64,000 bases of DNA from Bdellovibrio svalbardensis (lineage in GTDB: Bacteria > Bdellovibrionota > Bdellovibrionia > Bdellovibrionales > Bdellovibrionaceae), in NCBI RefSeq assembly GCF_029531655.1, contig NZ_JANRMI010000006.1:62001-126000 (forward strand). Direction: 5' to 3'. A model generated the notes under the pieces. That model did no database searches and had not been told where the DNA came from. It saw only the letters and a program-made list of their open reading frames with translations. A program made the position numbers and the translations under genes. Within the stretch, counting starts at the first letter, position 1; each line of letters opens with the position of its first letter. This document shows positions 15,841 through 25,707 of the stretch, piece after piece.

Positions 15841-18273
15841 TTGGGTCCACAAGGTTTAAGTCATGAAGAAGCCTTGAACCGCTTGAAAAGAGACGGCCTC
15901 AATGAATTGCCTTCGGTTAAACCACGCACATTTTTTCGACATCTATTGGAAATCTTAAAAGAGCCCATGAGCAGCCTGTTGGCGGCATGCGGAATTGTTT
16001 ACGCCTTGATAGGTGATCGACAGGAAGCCTTTATTCTGATGGGTTTCTGGGCTTTAATTATTTTTATTACTCTGTATCAAGAGAGGAAGACCGAGAATGC
16101 TTTGACGGCCCTAAGGAGGCTGTCGAGCCCCAGAGCGTGGGTTATTCGGGATGGTGTGAAAACAAAAATTCCGGCGACAGAACTTGTCGTCGACGATCTT
16201 ATTCAGTTGAGCGAAGGAGATATTGTCCCCGCTGATGCGATAGCTATTGAATCGCTCAATGTCCAGGCTGATGAATCGCTACTGACGGGGGAATCTTTCC
16301 CCGTAGAAAAAGATTTGCAATCCTCTGTTTGGGCGGGAACGACTTTGGTGCGTGGACAATTAATTGCACAAGTAGTGGCGACTGGTTTTCACACTAAAAT
16401 GGGAAAAATTGGTGTGTTGCTGACGGCAGGTCGGTCTGAGGAAACATTGTTGAAATTGGAAAGTCGTCAGGTTGTGAAGCGTTTGTCCGTGGTGGCAATT
16501 CTTCTTTGTATTGTGACCGCCGTGGCTTATGCGCTCTTGTCCAAGAATGTGTTGGGCGGAATCTTAGTGGGCTTAACATTGGCAATGGCGATTCTGCCGA
16601 ATGAATTACCTGCAGTTTTGACAATATTTCTAGCACTGGGGACCAGGCGGATTGCTCAGCGGAACGTTTTGACCCGCAGACTTCATGCCGTGGAAAATAT
16701 TGGTGCCACGACTGTTCTGTGCGTGGATAAGACGGGCACGATCACATTGAATAAGATGGAAATTCAAGAAGTTCTATCGTTAGGCAGAGTTTCGCAATCC
16801 AAGGATGAAATAATACATATCGCTTCATTAGCATCGAATGCCTACTCATTTGACCCGATGGAACGTGCCATTGCCGAAGCTGATTCAAAATTTCAAATTG
16901 AAAATAAAAACATGGTGGGTAAGCTTGTCTTCCAGTTTTCCTTGTCTTCGCATTTCTTTGCTATGAGCAATGTTTGGCAACAGTCTCAGGGCGAGGTCCT
17001 TGTGGCCGCCAAGGGGGCTCCTGAGGCCGTTGTTCAGATTTCGCACCTGACCGAGTCAGAAAAAAAAGAAGTGTTTGTTGCGGTCGATAGTATGGCACAG
17101 AAGGGGCTTCGTATTTTAGCTGTGGCCTCGGCACCTTATAAGCAGAATGAGCTTCCCGCCGATCAGAAGGCCTTGCGTCTGCAATTATTGGGTTTAGTGG
17201 GATTTGCCGATCCCGTGCGCTCCGGAGTCAAAGAATCCATCGCTCTTTGCAGCGAAGCCGGAGTGCGGGTGATGATGATGACGGGGGATCATTCAAAGAC
17301 GGCCTCTATCATTGCCCAACAGATTGGCTTGCAGAATCCACAGGCGATTCTCAGTGGAAAAGAAATGGAGCGGATGTCGGATGAGGAACTGGCCTTTCAA
17401 CTGACAAGGACAAACTGTTTTGCCAGAATGATTCCCGAGCAGAAGTTGCGAATTGTACAGATCCTGCAAGGGCAAGGTGAGGTCGTTGCCATGACAGGAG
17501 ATGGGGTTAACGACGGTCCAGCCTTGATGGCCGCGCAGATCGGAATTGCCATGGGACTCAAAGGAACCGATGTGGCCCGAGAAGCGGCTTCGATGGTTTT
17601 AGTGGATGATGATTTTACCTCTATTGTGCAGGGTATTCGCACAGGGCGGGGAATCTATGATAACTTGCAAGCTGCTGCCGGCTATCTTCTGGCGATTCAT
17701 ATTCCCATTATGGGTATTTCAATACTTCCCGTATTCTTAAACTTACCCTTGGTGCTTATGCCGGTTCATGTTGCCTTTTTACATCTCATTATTGAGCCGG
17801 CCTGTTCTTTGGTTTTTGAATCGGAGCCATTGGCCGAAGATGTCATGAAACGAAAACCCAGAAATCGAAATGAAAAGTTTTTTTCCAGAAAGCTGATTGT
17901 GCCCAGTGTGCTGCAGGGAGTTTTTATCTATGTCATTATATTGGCGGTATTTCTGGTTTCTCTGAAACGGGGACTTGGGGAGCTGGATGCGAGGACGCTC
18001 ACTTTTACGACACTTATATTTGCCAACATGGGGCTGATCTTTATAAATCGTTCTTGGAATCGCAGCTTGTATCAAGAACTGCGAGTGAAGAACGATGCTT
18101 TATGGTGGGTGATAGCGGGGTCGCTCATAATTTTGTTTTTGGTTCTCTATGTTCCACCATTGAGAACGCTTTTTCGGTTTTCATTTCTGCATCCACTGGA
18201 TTTGGGGCTGGCATTGAGTAGTGCATTTATAAGCATAGTCTGGTTTGAGTTTTGGAAGGCTCGTCGGTCATGA
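15841..18273 (+). CDS. Cation-transporting P-type ATPase (P2-like)
   Basis: 810 residues from a TTG start preceded by a GGGGGGAG site. The domain order is a cation-ATPase N-domain (GLSHEEALNRL), a first membrane pair, the actuator with LLTGESFPV, and a TM4 motif PNELP. Then come DKTGT with phosphorylated Asp296, MTGDHSKTA, MTGDGVNDGP and a C-terminal bundle of six helices. The length and TM count fit calcium/sodium-type pumps; the ion cannot be fixed because the TM4 motif differs from PEGLP. It shares a divergent control region with the USP operon. Related pumps belong to low-oxygen regulons elsewhere. Confidence 0.9.
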   Translation: MGPQGLSHEEALNRLKRDGLNELPSVKPRTFFRHLLEILKEPMSSLLAACGIVYALIGDRQEAFILMGFWALIIFITLYQERKTENALTALRRLSSPRAWVIRDGVKTKIPATELVVDDLIQLSEGDIVPADAIAIESLNVQADESLLTGESFPVEKDLQSSVWAGTTLVRGQLIAQVVATGFHTKMGKIGVLLTAGRSEETLLKLESRQVVKRLSVVAILLCIVTAVAYALLSKNVLGGILVGLTLAMAILPNELPAVLTIFLALGTRRIAQRNVLTRRLHAVENIGATTVLCVDKTGTITLNKMEIQEVLSLGRVSQSKDEIIHIASLASNAYSFDPMERAIAEADSKFQIENKNMVGKLVFQFSLSSHFFAMSNVWQQSQGEVLVAAKGAPEAVVQISHLTESEKKEVFVAVDSMAQKGLRILAVASAPYKQNELPADQKALRLQLLGLVGFADPVRSGVKESIALCSEAGVRVMMMTGDHSKTASIIAQQIGLQNPQAILSGKEMERMSDEELAFQLTRTNCFARMIPEQKLRIVQILQGQGEVVAMTGDGVNDGPALMAAQIGIAMGLKGTDVAREAASMVLVDDDFTSIVQGIRTGRGIYDNLQAAAGYLLAIHIPIMGISILPVFLNLPLVLMPVHVAFLHLIIEPACSLVFESEPLAEDVMKRKPRNRNEKFFSRKLIVPSVLQGVFIYVIILAVFLVSLKRGLGELDARTLTFTTLIFANMGLIFINRSWNRSLYQELRVKNDALWWVIAGSLIILFLVLYVPPLRTLFRFSFLHPLDLGLALSSAFISIVWFEFWKARRS

Positions 18274-18489
18274 GTTCTATCACAGGGAAGGTGAGAGGAA
18301 TTCTATAAGTGACATTGAGTCAGCACACCAGCGCCTCATATTCTCAATTTGAAACAGGACCTTTTCCGAATCTGAAATGACTCTCAAAAAATATCAATCA
18401 ATCATGACGGCCATCAGCTTGTTTTCTGTTGCTTGGTGTGAAACTGGAGCTGGAGAAAATACTAATAGGACGTTAGAGAGGATCAGGTT

Positions 18490-20136
18490 ATGGAAAAGAA
18501 GGCTTCGGTATTCTCAGGAATTCGCGCAAAACTTTTAGTGTTGGTTTTGCTGCCAATTGCATTTTTTGCGGCTCTTTCATTTGTCTCGATATTGGCTTTG
18601 CATAAGCAGCAACATGAAGCCAATATGATTGCCAAAGATCGATTGCCCAAGACGGAGTCGATCTTGTTGATTCGGGTTCACGCCAATGCCTTAATGCGAT
18701 TTATATGGACGAGCGCCGCTATCTCCGACGCAAAGATTCGTGAAGAAAAAATTAAGGAAGTGGAATCTCGCTATGACCTTTTAAAGGAAGAGGTTAAGAA
18801 GTTTTCAAGCTTTCATTTATCCCCTGAAATGCGCAGTGACTTTGAAACGGTTCTAAAAGACACCGAGAACATTGGTGTGCCGCTGGAACGCTCTTTGGCG
18901 TTACTTCGAAAAAATGATATCGCATCAGATAAAGAAGCAACTTCGATCATCTTCTCAGAAATGGTTCCTAAAATATTCGATCTCAGTCGAAACGTAGAGA
19001 AGGGAACGAATCTTTTAAACACGCAAGTAAAAGCAGAGATTGAGGCGGGAGATGCGGCGGCGGAGATGGGGCAGAATTCTGTAATTCTTCTGAGTATCTT
19101 TGGCGGCATTGGTCTGTTGATCTATGGATTGTTCATGTCATCTAAGTTGTATTCATCTTTATCGAAAATTTCGAATTCCATCTCTGAGACCCAAGGTCAA
19201 GTGATGGAGGCGAGTGGACAATTGGCAAGTGCCAGCCATCAAGCTTCTTCTGGTTCAACACAGGCGGCAAGCGCACTCGAAGAGACTGTGGCATCTATTG
19301 AAGAGCTCACCAGTATGGTGAAGATCAACGCTGATAACTCTAAATCGGCTTCGAGCTTGTCTCTGGCAAGTATTCAGTCTGCCCAGGATGGTGAGAAGGA
19401 AATACGTAATTTGATTGAGTCCATGCATGATATCTCTGCAAGTTCGAAAAAGATCGAAGAGATCATCAATGTTATCGATGATATTGCTTTCCAGACAAAT
19501 CTGTTGGCACTTAATGCCTCTGTGGAAGCGGCTCGCGCGGGTGAACATGGTCGTGGTTTCGCAGTCGTGGCGGAGGCTGTTCGTTCGTTGTCACAAAGAA
19601 GTGCCTCAGCAGCAAAGGATATCAATCAGCTGATTAAAGACAGTGTGAGCAAAGTGGACAATGGATCCTCCATTGCCGATCGCAGCGAAGTGCTGTTGCA
19701 GAATATTCTAACTTCCGTCAAAAAAGTGGCGGATTTGAATAATGAAATTGCCGCAGCCAGCAGCGAACAGGCTGAAGGTATTTCCCAAATTACCAAAGCG
19801 ATGACTGAACTGGATATTTCCGTGCAGCAAAATGCGCAGGCATCCGAGGAAGTTGCTCAGTTTTCTGAAAAGATGGCGCATCAAGCGGGTGTGCTTGAAG
19901 GTTCCGTGTCTCAATTGCATGCTATTTTGCAAGGAACTGCTCGCGGCAGTGCAGACTCCAAAGAGATCTCTTTGAAGACCGCTCCTTCTGTAAAAAATGT
20001 GAAACCGCAGTTGAGGGTCGTCAAAGCGAAGTCGCCATCGCCGAAAAAAGTTCAGGCAACCAGCCAAGTTATTCCTTTTGATGATGATCTTGCAGAGTCT
20101 GAACGTCGTTCAGTTGGCGATACTAGTGGATTCTAG
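18490..20136 (+). CDS. Methyl-accepting chemotaxis protein
   Basis: 548 residues. The N-terminal TM is at about residues 15-38 and a helical-bundle periplasmic region runs from about 40 to 190 (four-helix bundle type). A second TM is at about 197-215. The long cytoplasmic coiled coil has the highly conserved tip [23 protein letters not shown] that binds CheA/CheW. A Lys/Pro-rich tail ends the protein. The 216-bp gap upstream (18274-18489) has no recognisable feature. The ligand is unknown. Confidence 0.93.
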   Translation: MEKKASVFSGIRAKLLVLVLLPIAFFAALSFVSILALHKQQHEANMIAKDRLPKTESILLIRVHANALMRFIWTSAAISDAKIREEKIKEVESRYDLLKEEVKKFSSFHLSPEMRSDFETVLKDTENIGVPLERSLALLRKNDIASDKEATSIIFSEMVPKIFDLSRNVEKGTNLLNTQVKAEIEAGDAAAEMGQNSVILLSIFGGIGLLIYGLFMSSKLYSSLSKISNSISETQGQVMEASGQLASASHQASSGSTQAASALEETVASIEELTSMVKINADNSKSASSLSLASIQSAQDGEKEIRNLIESMHDISASSKKIEEIINVIDDIAFQTNLLALNASVEAARAGEHGRGFAVVAEAVRSLSQRSASAAKDINQLIKDSVSKVDNGSSIADRSEVLLQNILTSVKKVADLNNEIAAASSEQAEGISQITKAMTELDISVQQNAQASEEVAQFSEKMAHQAGVLEGSVSQLHAILQGTARGSADSKEISLKTAPSVKNVKPQLRVVKAKSPSPKKVQATSQVIPFDDDLAESERRSVGDTSGF

Positions 20137-20145
20137 TAGGCAAGT

Positions 20146-20228
20146 ATTCTAACAAGGAATCGTTATTTGATTGAGCCGGGAGAACAAGGGCGAAGAAACT
20201 ATTGTCATTGAAATTCTAAACAAGGAAT
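20146..20228 (+). repeat. Direct repeat of a 15-16 bp element, second copy overlapping a ribosome-binding site
   Basis: ATTCTAACAAGGAAT (20146-20160) and ATTCTAAACAAGGAAT (20213-20228) differ by one inserted A and are 67 bp apart. Both contain the Shine-Dalgarno-like AAGGAA. The second is the ribosome-binding site of the rhodanese gene. A 14-codon frame from a TTG follows the first copy and stops just before the second, so a leader peptide is possible. Confidence 0.35.
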
Positions 20229-20232
20229 AGAA

Positions 20233-20565
20233 ATGAAAAATCTCTTTCTCGTTCTCCTTTTGGCTTTTACCGGTTTTCATTCTTGGGCAGAGGCAAAAGA
20301 AGTCCTTCTTGATGTTAGAACACCCGAAGAGTATTCCGAAGGGCACATTCCCCAGGCCATTAACATCGACGTTAAAAATCAAAATTTTAAAACAGAAGTC
20401 GCTAAGTTGGACCGTGAGGACAGCTACAAGGTTTATTGTCGCTCTGGCAAGCGCTCCCAACAGGCCGTTGGCATCATGAAGGATCTCGGGTTTAAGCATT
20501 TGGAAAACCTGGGTGGGCTGGAAGAAGCCAAGAAAGCATTAAAAGTTGAGACTTTGACGAAGTAG
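20233..20565 (+). CDS. Periplasmic rhodanese-like protein
   Basis: 110 residues. A signal peptide ends near SWAEA (residue 20). A single rhodanese domain follows with LDVRTPEEYSEGHIPQA and the active-site loop YCRSGKRS, whose Cys would carry persulfide. It resembles the PspE type of periplasmic sulfurtransferases. It may handle sulfane sulfur or thiosulfate outside the cytoplasm. The thiosulfate dehydrogenase pair is 17 kb away, so no direct link is shown. Confidence 0.88.
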   Translation: MKNLFLVLLLAFTGFHSWAEAKEVLLDVRTPEEYSEGHIPQAINIDVKNQNFKTEVAKLDREDSYKVYCRSGKRSQQAVGIMKDLGFKHLENLGGLEEAKKALKVETLTK

Positions 20566-20618
20566 ATGTTTGTCACTTGTCATGTAGCTTCTAAAGCTGA
20601 GAAAATCTATACTGAATC

Positions 20619-21191
20619 ATGTTTTTAAGAACACAGCATTTTAGACTAGTGGTTTTAGGAATTCTCAGCACCGTGCTTTTGGGAGCTTGCTCGACTATGG
20701 AGTCCACAACGGAAAATAAGGAACCTCTTCACACCGTCACCCACGTTGATATTCCAAAGTTCATGGGAGACTGGTATGTCATCGCCAATATTCCAACCTT
20801 TGTCGAAGAAGGTGCAACAAATGCCATCGAAAGTTATAGCTGGAATGAGAAAGAGCAACGAATCGATGTTGATTTCCGCTACAACAAACTCACCCCTGAG
20901 GGGGAGTTGAAGAAATATCCACAAAAAGCCTGGATCTACGATAAAAAAACCAATGCCGAATGGCGAGTGCAACCATGGTGGCCCTTGAAGTTTGCCTATC
21001 TGGTGATCGATCTGGCCCCCGATTACTCTTACACGGTGATTGGTGTGCCAAGCAGAAAGTATGTGTGGATCATGGCTAGGAACTCCACCCTGGATAAAGC
21101 CGTGTATCAGCAGATTTTGGCGCGATTAGAGAATCTGGGGTACGACATCTCTAAGATTCAAAAAGTTCCGCAAGTGTGGTTCAAAAAATAA
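20619..21191 (+). CDS. blc: Bacterial lipocalin (Blc-type) lipoprotein
   Basis: 190 residues. The lipobox Cys is at residue 24 (LLGAC). The lipocalin GxW motif appears as FMGDWYVI, followed by the family's alternating strands, YVWIMARN and the closing helix and tail (YQQILARLENLGYDISKIQKVPQ). Blc proteins are outer-membrane lipoproteins that bind lysophospholipids or fatty acids during envelope stress. The length matches the family. A long hairpin follows the stop. Confidence 0.9.
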   Translation: MFLRTQHFRLVVLGILSTVLLGACSTMESTTENKEPLHTVTHVDIPKFMGDWYVIANIPTFVEEGATNAIESYSWNEKEQRIDVDFRYNKLTPEGELKKYPQKAWIYDKKTNAEWRVQPWWPLKFAYLVIDLAPDYSYTVIGVPSRKYVWIMARNSTLDKAVYQQILARLENLGYDISKIQKVPQVWFKK

Positions 21192-21239
21192 GGCAGATGC
21201 CCAAAGATCAGTGATTACCGCTCTTTGGGGCATTTGCCC
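21192..21239 (+). terminator. Long hairpin after lipocalin gene
   Basis: A stem of about 16 bp with one G-T pair and one bulge starts immediately after the stop codon (arms beginning GGCAGATGCCC and ending GGGCATTTGCC). It lacks a following T run, so it may protect the 3' end or terminate inefficiently. Confidence 0.5.
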
Positions 21240-21292
21240 AATGGTCAAATAAGCTGAAAAACCGAATACTGTGAGCATGAAAAGGAGATCTT

Positions 21293-21793
21293 ATGAACTT
21301 TGCCCATGTCCATCTCATCATGAATCACATTCCGGTAGTTGGAATTCCGGTGGCCCTCGTGTTTTTGGCTTACGGAATTTTTGTCGGAAATCTATCAGCC
21401 CGCCGCTTCGCGCTCTTGGTTTTGATTGGTCTGGCAGCGATGGTTTTGCCGGTTTACTTTACTGGGGAACCGGCAGAAGAAGTCATCGAGCATTTGCCTG
21501 GTGTGGCGGAGTCATTTATTGAGTCCCATGAAGATGCTGCGAAGGTGTCCTTGGTTTTGACTTTAGTCTCTGGCGCTCTTGCTGCAGTCGCACTGGTCTT
21601 TCAGAAGGATGACAAGAAAGGGCGGCCCATGAACTTTGCGGTTTTGGGAGTTGCAGGTTTGGCCGTGATAAGTTTAGCTTATACAGCGAACTTAGGCGGA
21701 AAGATCAGGCACACGGAACTTCGAGCCGACGGTGGCGCCCAAGTGGAATCCGGGCCGTCGGAAATTAAAAAGGAAGATAAAGATAATGATTGA
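21293..21793 (+). CDS. Conserved four-helix membrane protein
   Basis: 166 residues with about four transmembrane helices. The N-terminal HVHLIMNHIPVVG segment and the TGEPAEEVIEHLPG loop after the second helix look like a conserved family with clustered His that could bind metal or heme. It resembles DUF2231-type membrane proteins, but this is not certain. It overlaps the following LuxR-type regulator gene by 8 bp, so the two are translated together and probably work together. Confidence 0.65.
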   Translation: MNFAHVHLIMNHIPVVGIPVALVFLAYGIFVGNLSARRFALLVLIGLAAMVLPVYFTGEPAEEVIEHLPGVAESFIESHEDAAKVSLVLTLVSGALAAVALVFQKDDKKGRPMNFAVLGVAGLAVISLAYTANLGGKIRHTELRADGGAQVESGPSEIKKEDKDND

Positions 21794-22298
21794 AGAGTCT
21801 CTGTCCAAAAATGAACGCCGCTATTTGGCGGCGATATTGGTTTTGATCTTCGTATTTGTTGGGGCCGACCTTATCACGGATTCGCAGCAGGGGGTTAGTT
21901 GGCCCCATTTATCGACCGAACTGACAGTGGCTTTGATTGCAGGTTTTGGATTCTTTCTTTTGATGAAAGACTCTTTCCGCAAATCTCATGAACTGGTGCA
22001 ATCAGGTGAGCGTATTTTGCAGAAAGAAAAAGAAGCAGAGTTGTGGAAGGCTGAATCCCAGAAATACATTCAAGGTCTTAGTGATTCTATTGACGCACAG
22101 TTAGTGCGTTGGTCGCTCACGCCTTCTGAAAAAGAAGTGGCGCTGTTAATATTGAAAGGCTTGAGCTCTAAGGAAATTGCAGAGATACGTCAAACTTCTG
22201 AAAAAACAGTTCGTGCTCAATCTGTTTCGATCTATTCAAAATCAGGATTGGCCGGCAAGTCTGAATTGGCGGCATTCTTTCTGGAAGATTTATTTTAA
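21786..22298 (+). CDS. Membrane-anchored LuxR-type transcription regulator
   Basis: 170 residues from the ATG at 21786, which has AAGGA upstream and overlaps the previous gene. Two transmembrane helices (about residues 12-29 and 43-61) are followed by a coiled coil (about 65-100) and a LuxR/GerE helix-turn-helix (LTPSEKEVALLILKGLSSKEIAEIRQTSEKTVRAQ...). There is no receiver domain, so the signal should come through the membrane part or the partner membrane protein. The gene's stop overlaps the convergent VIT1-like gene by 4 bp. Confidence 0.8.
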   Translation: MIEESLSKNERRYLAAILVLIFVFVGADLITDSQQGVSWPHLSTELTVALIAGFGFFLLMKDSFRKSHELVQSGERILQKEKEAELWKAESQKYIQGLSDSIDAQLVRWSLTPSEKEVALLILKGLSSKEIAEIRQTSEKTVRAQSVSIYSKSGLAGKSELAAFFLEDLF

Positions 22299-22996
22299 AC
22301 CGACGTGCCGAAAATCGATCCTATTCCGGCAGTCAAGGCCATCGCAAATGCTCCCCAGAAGCCGACGCGAAGTGCGCCTTTCCATATGTTGGCGCCACCA
22401 ACCTTCGCAGCTAAAATTCCTAAAAGAATCAAAAAAATCAAAGAGGCTGCAGACACCCAAATAATGAGGTGCGACGGAGTGGCGATCAGCACCATGACCA
22501 ACGGAAGAGCTGCGCCAACCGAAAAAGCTCCCGCAGAAGCCAATGCTGCTTGAATAGGACGTGCGGTCAGAGCTTCAGTGATCCCAAGCTCTTCGCGTGC
22601 ATGAGTGGCCAGTGCATCGTGTTCCATCAACTGGAGGGCCACTTGTTTGGCAAGTTCTGGAGTTACACCTCGCTGCACATAAATCTGTGCAAGCTCGTCA
22701 CGTTCGAATTCAACGTTATTGGCAAGCTCCTCCTTCTCTCGAGAGAGATCGGCTTGTTCAGTGTCGGCTTGAGAGCTTACGGAAACATATTCTCCCGCCG
22801 CCATCGACATGGCTCCCGCGACCAATCCCGCGATGCCCGTGATGAGAATGTTTTGATGGGATGAGTTTGCGGCAGCGACCCCCACGATGAGGCTGGCCGT
22901 TGATACGATTCCATCATTGGCCCCCAAGACAGCGGCTCTGAGCCAGCCTGTATGTTGTGAGCGATGCATTTCCGGCGGAATAATGATTTTAGCCAT
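22295..22996 (-). CDS. VIT1/CCC1-family iron/manganese transporter
   Basis: 233 residues. The N-terminal segment GANDGIVSTASLIVGVAAA is the family signature of the first transmembrane helix. A cytosolic acidic helical region between TM2 and TM3 (about residues 75-145, rich in Glu and His) corresponds to the metal-binding domain of VIT1, and three further helices follow. It should move Fe2+ or Mn2+ out of the cytoplasm. The gene stands alone. Confidence 0.9.
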   Translation of the reverse strand: MAKIIIPPEMHRSQHTGWLRAAVLGANDGIVSTASLIVGVAAANSSHQNILITGIAGLVAGAMSMAAGEYVSVSSQADTEQADLSREKEELANNVEFERDELAQIYVQRGVTPELAKQVALQLMEHDALATHAREELGITEALTARPIQAALASAGAFSVGAALPLVMVLIATPSHLIIWVSAASLIFLILLGILAAKVGGANIWKGALRVGFWGAFAMALTAGIGSIFGTSV

Positions 22997-23083
22997 AGGG
23001 CTTTAGCTTAATTAAGATTCTGTCCGATCGTCAATCGGGCATATCAATAAGACGTCAATGCGAAGTTTGGATGCTGCCAAAGA

Positions 23084-25621
23084 TCAGTTGGAAATAGGAA
23101 TGGTTTTGATTAACTCAACAGTTCCCACTTTTGACTCTGTAAATCTCGTCTGCAGGCCTAGGGTGGTCGGAGAGAGCTCAATCAAACCGATAGATTCGAC
23201 ATAGTCTTGGTAAATATAATTTCGTCCCGTAGGGTTTGGTTGTTCTGTCTGGTCGTTAATTAATAACCAGCTTGAATCTGCCTGCAGTTTCATAAGCTTA
23301 TTGTCGTTCATAAGAACAAAGATCTTGTCGTTGCTGGTAACCAGCATGTCTTTTGGAGTGCCCGTATTCATGATTGTGGTCCAAGTTGTTCCACCGTCTA
23401 TACTTTTTTGAATTTGCGTAACTTGTCTTAAATAAATAGCTCCACTCGAATCAAAAGAAATTTGTTCATAAGAATTATCAGTCGTATTGGATTCACGTCG
23501 AACCTCTGTCCAATTCACACCGCCATCAGTGGATTTATAAAGCACGCGCTCGGCTTGATTGGAGGCGTTTGTTTCTTTTCCGGAAAGCCAAAGCGTGTTG
23601 TCACTGCTGACCTTGAGATCAACCATATAAAAGGCCTTGTAAGCCGCATTCAGCGGGAATGTTTTGACGGTGCTCCAACTGCCACCACCAACAGTGCCTT
23701 TGCGAATCTCAACGTAGCCCTTACTGACTCCGGTGTTGTAATAGAAAGCTCCGTAGTAGGGAACATTGTTCTTATCCACGACGAAGCGACCTTGGCTTTG
23801 CCATGTGATGGGGTCGTTCGGGTAGGTAGGGTGAATGTAGACTTCCACGTTAGACCAAGTTTGCCCGTTGTCGGTACTTTTGCGTACTCGTGACGAATGA
23901 TCTGTATATCCAACACCATAGGAATAGATATTTCCCAGCTGATCATAGGCGGCATCGTAAGAGGTTAAATTATTGCTCGGATCTACATAGAGATCTGGAT
24001 ATGTCCAAGTCTGTCCTTGATCTGAGCTGATGCCAGCAAACCACGGAGATTTTTGAACGGTACGACTGTAGTTGCCCGCATAACCCACGGTGAGAAAGTT
24101 TCCGGATGGCAGAATTAGAAGCTTGCTTATTTCATTGTAGAATTTTTCGGTGTAGACAAGGAAATCCTTTTCTGTCCAAGAGGCGCCGCTGTTGCTTGAG
24201 AAGAAATGAGTTGCATAGTTTTGAGCGGCATTAATTGCATGCACACCGTTGGCATTATCTTGGAATAAAAGACAACCATTCGCATATTCTTCAGTTTTGA
24301 GGGTGGTCGCAGACCAAGTGGTGCCACCATCGGTGCTGCGGGCAAGTTTAGCATCTCTAGGTCCAAAGCCTGCTGGGATATAAGTTCCCATCGCTAGCAT
24401 GTCGCCGTTGTTGAGGACTTCAAATTCGCCGGCCTGAGTGCTGGCTCCGGCGTTGTAAACTTGAGTCCAACTGACTCCACCGTCTGTAGTTCTTTTGATA
24501 TTCCAGGTAGCGCCAAATCTTGAATTCAGAAAGGCCGTGTTGCTATCGACGATACTCAGCTCACCAAATGTCTGATAGTTGCTGGCGGTTGCAGTGCCGA
24601 AGTTGACACCCATACTATTGAAAATCCAAGATCCCGCGTAAGTGCCTTTATAAAGGACGGCATTATTAGATGCATTGGCGCCGATCAACCAGATTGAATT
24701 GTCGGGCGCCACCCTGATGTGAAGGATTTTACTGCTGTAGTTATTTACATCTTGAGAATAGATTATCGACCAGGTTTGGCCCTGATCTTGGCTTTCTTTC
24801 AGAACCCAACGAGCGATGCCACCGGCGCCGAAATGATCAGAGCCAGCCGCATACACATATCCAGTTGTCGGTGAAACCGTGATGGATTGGCATGCGCTGT
24901 CCGTACTGGCGGATGAATCCAAATCAGCAGTTTGCCAAGTCGTACCCGCATTTGCAGATCTTCGGATATACCAGCGATTGTCTGAACCATTATCGTAGTC
25001 CCATTGATAGCCGCAGTAGTAGACATTGCTGCCTTGGCTGGCCATGGCCAGGATATGCGCTTCGCCATGGTTATAAGGCTGGTAATTATCCACAACCGAC
25101 CAATTGAGCCCATTGTCAGTGCTGCAGTTGATGACAGACCACTCCCAAGCACCCGCAGAGTCGATGACGATAGTTCCAATAAACATCTTTCCATCGGCTA
25201 ACTTTGTACCCGATGTGGGATAATTTTGATCCCCATAAGTCTGTGGGGTCTCAATGACAAAAGACTCATCAACTCCATTAATCTTGATCGGAATCTGTTG
25301 CGTGCCACCGTCGGAATTAGTTGCGATGAGTTGGACCGTTTTGCTGTTTAGATTTTTCGGAAAGATCAAAGAGTCGGTATTTGAATCGTAGTAGCCGTCG
25401 GGGCTGGAGAATACTATTCCTGCAGTGGTGCTGGCGTTAAACAACGAACTTAAAGGAGCTGATTCTCCTGAGTAGAAAGCTGATTTTGAAATTGTCAGGT
25501 TTGGAGAGACAGCGCCGATCTTGGAACTAAAATTAATATCAATGAGTTTTGCGTCCATCTGGCAACAGGCCAGAAGCGGCGCTACTAATGATAAAAAGAA
25601 TACGTTCCGTAATTGTTTCAC
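23084..25621 (-). CDS. Lipoprotein with sialidase-like Asp-box repeats
   Basis: 845 residues. The lipobox Cys is at residue 19 (LLAC). An N-terminal Ig-like stretch (about residues 30-120) is followed by roughly a dozen repeats carrying the Asp-box (S/T-x-D-x-G-x-x-W), spread over about 160-780. This predicts one or two beta-propellers as in sialidases and photosystem assembly factor-like proteins. The catalytic Arg triad of true sialidases was not recognised, so a binding or scaffold role is as likely. The size and surface location suggest carbohydrate or prey-surface interaction, which is inference. Confidence 0.75.
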   Translation of the reverse strand: MKQLRNVFFLSLVAPLLACCQMDAKLIDINFSSKIGAVSPNLTISKSAFYSGESAPLSSLFNASTTAGIVFSSPDGYYDSNTDSLIFPKNLNSKTVQLIATNSDGGTQQIPIKINGVDESFVIETPQTYGDQNYPTSGTKLADGKMFIGTIVIDSAGAWEWSVINCSTDNGLNWSVVDNYQPYNHGEAHILAMASQGSNVYYCGYQWDYDNGSDNRWYIRRSANAGTTWQTADLDSSASTDSACQSITVSPTTGYVYAAGSDHFGAGGIARWVLKESQDQGQTWSIIYSQDVNNYSSKILHIRVAPDNSIWLIGANASNNAVLYKGTYAGSWIFNSMGVNFGTATASNYQTFGELSIVDSNTAFLNSRFGATWNIKRTTDGGVSWTQVYNAGASTQAGEFEVLNNGDMLAMGTYIPAGFGPRDAKLARSTDGGTTWSATTLKTEEYANGCLLFQDNANGVHAINAAQNYATHFFSSNSGASWTEKDFLVYTEKFYNEISKLLILPSGNFLTVGYAGNYSRTVQKSPWFAGISSDQGQTWTYPDLYVDPSNNLTSYDAAYDQLGNIYSYGVGYTDHSSRVRKSTDNGQTWSNVEVYIHPTYPNDPITWQSQGRFVVDKNNVPYYGAFYYNTGVSKGYVEIRKGTVGGGSWSTVKTFPLNAAYKAFYMVDLKVSSDNTLWLSGKETNASNQAERVLYKSTDGGVNWTEVRRESNTTDNSYEQISFDSSGAIYLRQVTQIQKSIDGGTTWTTIMNTGTPKDMLVTSNDKIFVLMNDNKLMKLQADSSWLLINDQTEQPNPTGRNYIYQDYVESIGLIELSPTTLGLQTRFTESKVGTVELIKTIPISN

Positions 25622-25672
25622 ATTTACTGATCGGTGATTTTCCGGATACTCTTAAGGCTTCTCGGGTTTTCA

Positions 25673-25685
25673 TCTCATTTTGAGA
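25673..25685. promoter_or_regulatory. TCTCA-TTT-TGAGA palindrome before MFS gene
   Basis: A perfect 13-bp inverted repeat lies 22 bp before the chosen start of the MFS transporter gene. A related repeat with a longer spacer (TCTCA-N6-TGAGA) precedes the DUF4010 gene at 29140. Confidence 0.35.
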
Positions 25686-25707
25686 CGTGATTGTAGAAGA
25701 GGATAAA

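Noticed and set aside
18377-18537. Short frame with signal-peptide-like start before the chemoreceptor
   Set aside because: It overlaps the chemoreceptor start in another frame, lacks a ribosome-binding site and its hydrophobic stretch is short.
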